This document shows, in pieces, positions 7,109 through 12,036 of a stretch of 12,036 bases of DNA (positions are counted from its first letter, which is position 1; each line of letters starts with the position of its first letter). The position numbers were made by a program, and so were the translations under genes. Under the pieces are notes generated by a model. It saw only the letters and a list, made by a program, of their open reading frames with translations. It was not told where the DNA came from and did no database searches. Source of the stretch: an uncultured Collinsella sp. (GTDB lineage Bacteria > Actinomycetota > Coriobacteriia > Coriobacteriales > Coriobacteriaceae); NCBI GenBank assembly GCA_905209765.1, contig CAJLUE010000053.1, positions 1 to 12,036 of the forward strand, written 5' to 3'.

Positions 7109-7170
7109 TATCCGCGCGGCCCATCCGCGTGATACATAACGGGCGCATGGGGTCCCTACCTTTCGTTATG
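7109..7170 (+). other. Two tandem hairpins in the argG-argH spacer
   Basis: Hairpin one pairs TATC+GCGCGG (7109-7119, one bulged C) with CCGCGTGATA (7125-7134). Hairpin two starts one base after the first and pairs CATAACG (7135-7141) with CGTTATG (7164-7170). The short GGG and CCC runs in its loop could pair further. Neither is followed by a T-tract. They may protect the argG mRNA 3' end or form part of a leader for the next small gene. Confidence 0.45.
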
Positions 7171-7245
7171 CTTGCTGACACTTCTTAACATCGGTGGCCC
7201 CTACGTTCCGCCCGCATATATGATGCCGCGACTGCGGCTGAGTCC

Positions 7246-7280
7246 GAGCCCCGCCGGGGTTGTCCGGCGGGGCTCCTTCT
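7246..7280 (+). terminator. Intrinsic terminator after argG
   Basis: A perfect 12-bp GC-rich stem, GAGCCCCGCCGG (7246-7257) with CCGGCGGGGCTC (7264-7275), closes a 6-base loop. It is followed by CTTCT. This is strong enough to separate argG from the downstream genes. Confidence 0.85.
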
Positions 7281-7325
7281 ATCAATTTGGCGGCTCTGCG
7301 CCTATATATATGAGGAGTATCCATT

Positions 7326-7496
7326 ATGTTCAATGCTATTGCGCATGCTTTGCTTGCCCTCGCGCCCGAGATCGATGCCGCAAAGGTCGAGGACGTCCCC
7401 ATGAGCCTGAAGACCTGGATCGATGGTTCGCAGGGCAACATCCGGAGGGAGACGTTGGGTGCCAAGTGCATGGTGCGTCACTTCTTTGCAAATTAG
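7326..7496 (+). CDS. Unrecognised small protein (56 residues) between argG and argH
   Basis: The ATG at 7326 has GAGGAG (7312-7317) 8 bases upstream, and the frame closes with TAG at 7494-7496. Codon choice is GC-rich at third positions and resembles the neighbouring genes, which supports real coding. The protein begins MFNAIAHALLALAPEID and ends GAKCMVRHFFAN. It has a short hydrophobic N-terminus but no convincing membrane segment or signal peptide, and I recognise no domain. It lies after the argG terminator and 118 bases before argH. It could be a small arginine-linked protein, the remnant of a larger gene, or a translated leader for argH; it contains a single CGG AGG arginine pair. Function is unknown. 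Confidence 0.55.
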   Translation: MFNAIAHALLALAPEIDAAKVEDVPMSLKTWIDGSQGNIRRETLGAKCMVRHFFAN

Positions 7497-7614
7497 CTAT
7501 ATGGCCTCGCGCACGGTGGGGAATATGCAAAACTAGCGGTTGAAAAATCGCTTTAGCGACAGGGCGCATTGCTTTGGGCGCTTGTTTTGGCATTTGGAGA
7601 AAGGAGACGGTTCC

Positions 7615-9045
7615 ATGGCTCTTTGGGGCGGTCGTTTTGAGGCGGGCGTGGCCGAGGTCACGCAGGAGTTTGGCGCGTCGCTGCCGGTCGACAAACATCT
7701 CTATAAGCAGGATATCGCCGGCTCTAAGGCGCATGCCAAGATGCTGGCGGCTCAGGGCATCATCAGTGCCGAGGACGAGTATGCGATTGCCGAGGGTCTG
7801 ACCGGAATCGAACAGGATATCGATGCCGGCAACTTCACCTTCGACATCAACGACGAGGACATTCATATGTCCATCGAGAGCGAGCTGACGCGTCGCATCG
7901 GCGAGGCTGGCAAGCGCTTGCATACCGGACGTTCGCGCAACGACCAGGTGGCGACCGATACGCGCCTGGGCGTCAAGGCGCTGGCCAAGGAGCTCATGGA
8001 GGCCAATCTTGAGCTGCGCCATGTGCTGGTGGATGCGGCCAAGAAGTACGACAAGGTGATTCTGCCGGGCTACACGCACATGCAGCATGCTCAGCCCGTG
8101 TTGCTGTCGCATCATCTGCTGGCGTATTCCTGGATGTTCGCGCGCGACTTTACACGCCTGAAGGCCGCCTTTGATGCCGCCGACAACTGCCCGCTGGGTG
8201 CTGCCGCGCTTGCCGGTACGAGCTATCCGCTCGATCGCCAGATGACGGCTGCTGAACTTGGCTTTGCGGGCGTGATTCCCAACTCGCTCGATGCGGTTTC
8301 CGACCGTGATTTCCTGCTCGATCTGCATTACGCCGGCTCCGTCATGGCCATGCACCTGTCGCGTCTTTCCGAGGAGATCGTGCTGTGGTCGAGCTCTGAA
8401 TTTGGCTTTATCGCGCTTTCCGACTCGTACTCCACCGGCTCGTCCATCATGCCGCAGAAGAAGAATCCCGACTTTGCCGAGCTTATTCGCGGCAAGAGCG
8501 GCCGTGTCTATGGCAACCTGGTGCAGCTGCTCGTAACCATGAAGGGCCTGCCGCTTGCTTATAACAAGGACTTGCAGGAGGACAAGGAGGGCGCGCTCGA
8601 TACCGCTCACACGCTCCTGCAGTGCCTGTCCGTTATGGCCGGTATGATTTCGACTTGGACCGTCAACGAGGATGCCATGGCGCGCGAGTGTGGCGTGGGA
8701 CACCTTGCCGCCACCGATGTTGCCGATTACCTGGCTAAGCGTGGCCTGCCGTTCCGCGAGGCACACGCTGTGGTGGGGCATCTGGTCCTGATGTGCGAGA
8801 AGCGCGGCTGCAATCTTGAGGACCTGCCGTTTGAGGTGTTCCAGGAGGCAAGCCCGCTCTTTGAGCGCGACATTACCGAGGCGCTCGACATCCCGTCGAT
8901 TGTCGCCGCGCGCACGACCGAGGGCGGCACCGCTCCTGCCGCCGTTGCCGTGCAGCTGCAGCGTGCCGAGTCACAGCTCGTGGCCGACGAGGGCGTGTTT
9001 GGATCGCTGACCAAGGTCGTCGAGATGGGCCACGGGGCAAAGTAG
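7615..9045 (+). CDS. argH: Argininosuccinate lyase
   Basis: Cleaves argininosuccinate to arginine and fumarate, completing arginine synthesis. It acts as a homotetramer of the fumarase/aspartase superfamily. The 476 residues are close to the usual 455-480. The start at 7615 follows AAAGGAG (7600-7606) by 8 bases and gives the typical MALWGGRF N-terminus; an in-frame TTG at 7540 would add 25 unconserved residues. Key motifs are TGRSRNDQVATD from 104, PGYTHMQHAQP (151-161, with the catalytic-base histidine of the family) and the superfamily signature GSSIMPQKKNPD (275-286, with the catalytic serine). The catalytic set looks intact. A terminator follows 51 bases after the stop. A dedicated promoter is not obvious in the AT-richer 7497-7600 stretch. 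Confidence 0.97.
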   Translation: MALWGGRFEAGVAEVTQEFGASLPVDKHLYKQDIAGSKAHAKMLAAQGIISAEDEYAIAEGLTGIEQDIDAGNFTFDINDEDIHMSIESELTRRIGEAGKRLHTGRSRNDQVATDTRLGVKALAKELMEANLELRHVLVDAAKKYDKVILPGYTHMQHAQPVLLSHHLLAYSWMFARDFTRLKAAFDAADNCPLGAAALAGTSYPLDRQMTAAELGFAGVIPNSLDAVSDRDFLLDLHYAGSVMAMHLSRLSEEIVLWSSSEFGFIALSDSYSTGSSIMPQKKNPDFAELIRGKSGRVYGNLVQLLVTMKGLPLAYNKDLQEDKEGALDTAHTLLQCLSVMAGMISTWTVNEDAMARECGVGHLAATDVADYLAKRGLPFREAHAVVGHLVLMCEKRGCNLEDLPFEVFQEASPLFERDITEALDIPSIVAARTTEGGTAPAAVAVQLQRAESQLVADEGVFGSLTKVVEMGHGAK

Positions 9046-9096
9046 AGGTTTGGCTGAAGACGTATTGTCCATTTATTGATAAATCGTTTTCGCTTT

Positions 9097-9131
9097 ACGG
9101 GCGCCTGCTGATGTGGGCGCCCGTATTTTGT
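9097..9131 (+). terminator. Intrinsic terminator after argH
   Basis: ACGGGCGCC (9097-9105) pairs perfectly with GGCGCCCGT (9116-9124) across a 10-base loop, followed by ATTTTGTT. Confidence 0.85.
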
Positions 9132-9430
9132 TGCTATGGGGGAGGGGCTTGTCGAGAACTTCTGTAGGACCTTTGGGCAGGTTGTGAAGGGGGTACGTTC
9201 GCGGGTGGCAACCGACCGTCTGCTCTGTTCGGTGCGGTTGATAGGCGGTCGGATGGTACTCTAATCGGGCTTCGAAACAGAAGTGACACATATGGAGCGC
9301 TTTAATAAATTGCAGCGTTTCAATAAACAGCTTTTTGTTTAACTGCAGCTAAAACTCTGTTACGATGCAGTCCAGGCGGGTGCCGGAATGGGACTTGGGC
9401 ACGCGCGAACCTACTTGAAAGGCTACTTTT
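9132..9430 (+). other. Gene-free spacer upstream of ndk with a competing-hairpin segment
   Basis: No supported coding frame lies here. CAACCGACCG (9209-9218) can pair with CGGT-G-CGGTTG (9230-9240, one bulged G). The overlapping CCGACCG (9212-9218) can instead pair with CGGTCGG (9246-9252), so two structures are mutually exclusive. No T-tract follows either. A further AT-rich hairpin, TAAACA (9324-9329) with TGTTTA (9336-9341), lies at the candidate ndk promoter. Confidence 0.4.
9338..9366 (+). promoter_or_regulatory. Candidate promoter for ndk
   Basis: TTTAAC (9338-9343) and TACGAT (9361-9366) are 17 bases apart, in an AT-rich stretch about 65 bases before the ndk start. The -35 box is weak. 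A start near 9373 would give a short leader. Confidence 0.4.
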
Positions 9431-9835
9431 ATGGCTATCGAGAAGACCTTCATCATGATTAAGCCCGACGCCGTGCGCGACCGCAAGATCGGCGAGATCG
9501 TTGCTCGCATTGAGCGCAGCGGCCTTGTCATCGAGCGCATGGAGATGACCACGCTCGAGCGCGCTACCGTCGAGGAGCACTACGCCCATCTGGCCGACAA
9601 GCCCTTCTTTGGCAGTCTCTGCGACTTTATGACGAGCGGTCCGGTCGTCAAGATGGTCGTTTCCGGTCTCTCCGCTGTCTCCAAGATGCGCACCCTTATG
9701 GGCGCTACTAACCCGCTTGATGCTGCCCCCGGCACCATTCGCGGCGACTTTGCTGTCGATGTCAACGCCAACGTGATCCACGGCTCCGACTGCCTGGAGA
9801 ACGCCGAGATCGAGATCAAGCGCTTTTTTGGCTAA
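9431..9835 (+). CDS. ndk: Nucleoside diphosphate kinase
   Basis: Transfers the gamma phosphate of ATP to nucleoside diphosphates through a phosphohistidine, balancing NTP and dNTP pools in the cytoplasm. The 134 residues match the compact bacterial form. The N-terminus MAIEKTFIMIKPDAVRD carries the conserved K11. The nucleotide-binding GATNP (91-95) and PGTIRGDFA (100-108) are present, and the catalytic histidine H117 sits in NVIHGSD. The residue after HGSD is Cys121 where many homologues have Ser, which is a small variation. GAAAGG (9417-9422) lies 8 bases before the ATG. The gene stands alone between terminators. Confidence 0.97.
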   Translation: MAIEKTFIMIKPDAVRDRKIGEIVARIERSGLVIERMEMTTLERATVEEHYAHLADKPFFGSLCDFMTSGPVVKMVVSGLSAVSKMRTLMGATNPLDAAPGTIRGDFAVDVNANVIHGSDCLENAEIEIKRFFG

Positions 9836-9873
9836 ACCAGCTTTGACTCCTTAAAGCTGTTAGCGTGTGGCTT

Positions 9874-9908
9874 GGGCGCTGCGGAATTCCATCCGCGGCG
9901 CCCTTTTT
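9874..9908 (+). terminator. Intrinsic terminator after ndk
   Basis: GGGCGCTGCGG (9874-9884) pairs with CCGCGGCGCCC (9893-9903), with one G-U pair, across an 8-base loop. TTTTTA follows. Confidence 0.9.
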
Positions 9909-9925
9909 ATTCCAAAATCTATGAA

Positions 9926-9960
9926 GGGGCCCGCTCGGACATGAGTTCCGAGCGGGCCCC
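9926..9960 (-). terminator. Terminator hairpin of rpiB (possibly bidirectional)
   Basis: A perfect 14-bp stem, GGGGCCCGCTCGGA (9926-9939) with TCCGAGCGGGCCCC (9947-9960), has a 7-base loop. Read from rpiB, it begins 27 bases after the stop and is followed by TTCATAGATTTTGG. Confidence 0.8.
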
Positions 9961-9987
9961 TGCTGTTAGCTTGTGGCACTGAGTAGT

Positions 9988-10455
9988 TTAGGCCTCGTCG
10001 ACGACCTTGAGGCCGCGCGTGTGGTCGATCTCGTTGAGGAGGTTAACGCGACGCTCGTGACGACCGCCCTCAAACTCGGCGTCGAGCCACTCGTCGACAA
10101 TCATCTTGGCGAGCTCGGAGCCCACGACGCGGGCGCCAAAGGCGAGCACGTTGGTGTTGTTGTGCATGCGGGAGAGCTTGGCGCTGAAGGGCTCGGAGCA
10201 TACGACGGCGCGAACACCTTCGACCTTGTTGGCGGCCAGGCTGATGCCGACGCCGGTACCGCAGATCAGGATACCCAGGTCGACGTCACCGTTGGCCACG
10301 GCCTTACCCACCTTGTAGCCGGCGATGGGGTAATCGAAGCTCTCGGAGGTGTCGGTGCCAAAGTTCACGACCTCGCAGCCGCGCTCCTTCAGGTGCTCGG
10401 AGATGATGTTCTTGAGCTCGACGGCGGCGTGGTCGTTACCGATACCAATCTTCAT
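9988..10455 (-). CDS. rpiB: Ribose 5-phosphate isomerase B (RpiB/LacAB family)
   Basis: Interconverts ribose 5-phosphate and ribulose 5-phosphate in the non-oxidative pentose phosphate pathway, in the cytoplasm. The 155 residues are typical for RpiB. The N-terminus MKIGIGNDHAAVELK carries the D8-H9 pair, ILICGTGVGISLAANK the catalytic cysteine C65 and the anion-binding turn, and HNNTNVLAFGARVVG the conserved H98. A C-terminal GGRHERRV (130-137) contributes phosphate-binding arginines. The ATG at 10455 is preceded by AGAGGA (10463-10468) at 7-base spacing. It is divergent from the cysteine desulfidase gene. Related LacAB and allose isomerases share the fold, but the length and motif set favour RpiB. 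Confidence 0.94.
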   Translation of the reverse strand: MKIGIGNDHAAVELKNIISEHLKERGCEVVNFGTDTSESFDYPIAGYKVGKAVANGDVDLGILICGTGVGISLAANKVEGVRAVVCSEPFSAKLSRMHNNTNVLAFGARVVGSELAKMIVDEWLDAEFEGGRHERRVNLLNEIDHTRGLKVVDEA

Positions 10456-10536
10456 GAGTGGTTCCTCTCTGGTCCGTGCGGCGGAATTGCTAAAGGTTTT
10501 ACCGCGTTCGACTGCATGATAGCGCGACTTTTGTGT

Positions 10537-10552
10537 AAACGCTCGGGCGTTT
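10537..10552. promoter_or_regulatory. Palindromic operator-like site upstream of rpiB
   Basis: AAACGCTCGGGCGTTT is a 16-base element with perfect 6-base arms, and a further AAACGC half-site lies at 10560-10565. On the minus strand a TATCAT -10-like box (10521-10516) would place the -35 region inside the palindrome. A repressor site is therefore possible. Alternatively it is a small hairpin with a T-tract on the plus strand. Confidence 0.35.
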
Positions 10553-10660
10553 TTTGGTCAAACGCTTTAGCATGCAACAAGACTAGTTTTTCATGTATTA
10601 ATGCTGTCAGTTTGCGCTTGAACGCCGTCCGCCGGAACTTGGGTTGCGGTTTTTGATGCA

Positions 10661-10690
10661 TTGTTATCAAATAAAAGAGTTAACTATTAT
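10661..10690 (+). promoter_or_regulatory. Candidate promoter for the cysteine desulfidase gene
   Basis: TTGTTA (10661-10666) and TATTAT (10685-10690) are separated by 18 bases in an AT-rich stretch, about 37 bases before the start codon. A transcript would begin near 10697. Confidence 0.5.
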
Positions 10691-10726
10691 CGAGAGCCCA
10701 GCCCTTTATACAAGTAGGAGATACCT

Positions 10727-12036
10727 ATGCCTGCCGATTCCCTTCGTGATACCGCGTTTTGCGACGTTTTGAACCGCGAGCTTGTCTGTGCGCTCGGCTG
10801 CACCGAGCCCATTGCCGTTGCCTATGCAGCGGCAATGGCGAGCCAGACGCTCGGTTGCGAACCCGATCATATGGACGTTGCCTGCTCGGGCAACATCATC
10901 AAGAACGTTAAGAGCGTGACCGTACCCAACTCGGGCGGCATGCACGGTATTGAAGCGGCGGCCGTGCTGGGTGCCGTGGGTGGTGACGCCAAGAGCGCGC
11001 TCGAGGTGCTCGAGAGCGTTGACGATAAAGACCGTGCTCGCGTGGCCGAGCTCCTCGTCGATGCCGGTTACTGCGATGTGTCGCTTGTCGAGGGTGTCCC
11101 CAACCTCTACATCAAGGTGACTGCGACGGCCGGGGGCCATACCGCGGTCGTCGAGATTACCGATCACCACACTAATGTCACGTGCCATACGCTCGACGGT
11201 ATTCCGGTATGCGGCAAGTCGGCGGGGGAGTGTGCCGCCTGCGCCGAGCGCGTCGTGGCCGAGCGTGCGGCAGATAGCGCCGATACCCCTATGAGCATTG
11301 AGTCCATCATCGACTTTATCGAGGACGGTGACATTGAGGACGCCCGCGCTGCCGTTGAGCGTCAGATTGAGCTGAATGGCGCGATCAGTGCCGAGGGCCT
11401 GGCGCACGCTTGGGGCGCCGAGGTGGGCCGTACGCTGCTGGGCGCACGTGCCGATGACGTCGCCTGCCGTGCCCGTGCCCGTGCAGCCGCCGGGTCCGAT
11501 GCCCGCATGAACGGCTGCGCGCTGCCAGTCGCCATTGTGTGCGGCTCGGGCAATCAGGGCATTACTTGCGCGCTGCCTGTTATGGAGTATGCCGAGTACT
11601 TGCGCTGCGACCACGAGCGCCTGGTGCGCGCCGTGATGCTGTCCGATCTGATCGCCGTGCATATCAAGAGCTATATTGGTGCGCTCTCGGCGTTTTGCGG
11701 TGCTATTTGCGCCGCATGCGGTGCCGGTGCCGCGATTACCTGGCTGTGTGGTGGCACGCGCGAGCAGATTGGCGCGACGGTTTCGAACACGCTCGGTAAC
11801 GTGGGCGGCATCGTGTGCGATGGCGCCAAGGCGAGCTGTGCCGCCAAGATTTCCGCTGCCGTTGATGCGGCGATTCTGGGCCACGATATGGCCATGCAGG
11901 GCCGCGGCTTCCGTGCCGGTGAGGGCCTGATCCAGGATACCGTCGAGCAGACAATCGCCAGCATGGGCTATGTGGGCCGCGTGGGCATGAAAGATACCGA
12001 CGTCGAGATCCTCAACATCATGATCGGCAAAACCCA
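10727..12036 (+). CDS. cyuA: L-cysteine desulfidase, CyuA (YhaM/CdsB) family, right end cut off by the window
   Basis: Predicted to break L-cysteine into pyruvate, ammonia and sulfide through a [4Fe-4S] cluster in the cytoplasm; the fold is related to the serine dehydratase alpha chain. I read 436 codons from the ATG at 10727 (AGGAG at 10716-10720) with no stop. Since family members are about 400-440 residues, only a few residues should be missing. The hallmark ELVCALGCTEPIAVA places Cys at 25, the same number as the cluster ligand reported for the archaeal CdsB. Cysteines in SAFCGAICAACGAG (324, 328, 331) and GIVCDGAKASC (364, 371) are candidates for the other ligands. SGNIIKNVKSV (54-64) and GNQGITCALPV are further family stretches. 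The protein is cysteine-rich. It is divergent from rpiB, and no transporter partner is visible. Substrate preference is inferred from the family. Confidence 0.9.
   Translation, partial: MPADSLRDTAFCDVLNRELVCALGCTEPIAVAYAAAMASQTLGCEPDHMDVACSGNIIKNVKSVTVPNSGGMHGIEAAAVLGAVGGDAKSALEVLESVDDKDRARVAELLVDAGYCDVSLVEGVPNLYIKVTATAGGHTAVVEITDHHTNVTCHTLDGIPVCGKSAGECAACAERVVAERAADSADTPMSIESIIDFIEDGDIEDARAAVERQIELNGAISAEGLAHAWGAEVGRTLLGARADDVACRARARAAAGSDARMNGCALPVAIVCGSGNQGITCALPVMEYAEYLRCDHERLVRAVMLSDLIAVHIKSYIGALSAFCGAICAACGAGAAITWLCGGTREQIGATVSNTLGNVGGIVCDGAKASCAAKISAAVDAAILGHDMAMQGRGFRAGEGLIQDTVEQTIASMGYVGRVGMKDTDVEILNIMIGKT

Noticed and set aside
5833..7137. 434-codon minus-strand open frame
   Set aside because: Antisense shadow of argG, which has complete family motifs.
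7540..7614. Upstream in-frame TTG start of argH
   Set aside because: AAAGGAG at 7600-7606 points to the ATG at 7615, which gives the conserved MALWGGRF start.
7336..8781. 481-codon minus-strand open frame
   Set aside because: Antisense shadow of argH and the small upstream gene; no recognisable motif.
9203..9214. T-box-like GGGTGGCAACCG upstream of ndk
   Set aside because: The motif resembles the tRNA-binding bulge of T-box leaders, but there is no room for a stem I after the argH terminator, no antiterminator/terminator pair follows, and ndk is not a tRNA-linked gene.
9073..9291. 72-codon minus-strand frame in the argH-ndk spacer
   Set aside because: No ribosome binding site, overlaps the argH terminator, and has unusual composition compared with the neighbouring genes.
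10537..10556. AAACGC-TCGG-GCGTTTTTT as a plus-strand terminator
   Set aside because: Only a 6-bp stem with no upstream plus-strand gene to terminate; its position over the rpiB promoter fits an operator better.
10452..10670. 72-codon minus-strand frame upstream of rpiB
   Set aside because: No convincing ribosome binding site, and it covers the regulatory spacer and the rpiB ribosome binding site.

Overview
The window reads as ordinary chromosomal DNA of a GC-rich Gram-positive-type bacterium. GC-ending codons dominate, Shine-Dalgarno sequences of the AAAGGAG type precede most starts, and compact intrinsic terminators separate single-gene transcription units. The gene complement and protein style (a Pol I without proofreading residues, an M18 aminopeptidase, argG and argH as neighbours, a CyuA-type cysteine desulfidase) suggest an actinobacterial gut anaerobe of the Coriobacteriia, possibly Collinsella-like. 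That placement is inference from recall, not from a search.

Layout, left to right. Bases 1-1298 (minus) hold the first 432 codons of an M18 metallo-aminopeptidase that runs off the left edge. A divergent spacer leads to polA (1465-4215, plus). Between polA and a convergent HAD-family phosphatase (4484-5311, minus) lie a symmetric hairpin terminator and a 126-bp nested inverted repeat with perfect 32-bp arms. From 5312 to 5865 is a long regulatory region upstream of argG. It contains a promoter-like site, a 24-codon open reading frame with a strong ribosome binding site and six arginine codons in its last ten sense codons, and an overlapping hairpin followed by a U-tract terminator hairpin. 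Then come argG (5866-7092), a structured spacer with a strong terminator, an unrecognised 56-codon gene (7326-7496) and argH (7615-9045). After a terminator and a 300-bp gene-free stretch comes ndk (9431-9835). It converges on rpiB (9988-10455, minus) across two terminators. A divergent regulatory spacer separates rpiB from a cyuA-type L-cysteine desulfidase gene (10727 to the right edge, plus).

How they work together: argG and argH encode the last two steps of arginine synthesis (citrulline + aspartate to argininosuccinate, then to arginine + fumarate). The Arg-rich leader gives the pair a plausible arginine-responsive attenuator. The remaining genes are separately transcribed housekeeping or catabolic functions: peptide breakdown, DNA repair and replication, dNTP balance, pentose phosphate interconversion, and cysteine breakdown to pyruvate, ammonia and sulfide.

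The most interesting element is the putative arginine leader-peptide attenuator ahead of argG (5586-5709). Next are the nested inverted repeat at 4351-4476 and the small gene between argG and argH. No rRNA, tRNA, CRISPR array, transposase or phage gene was seen.
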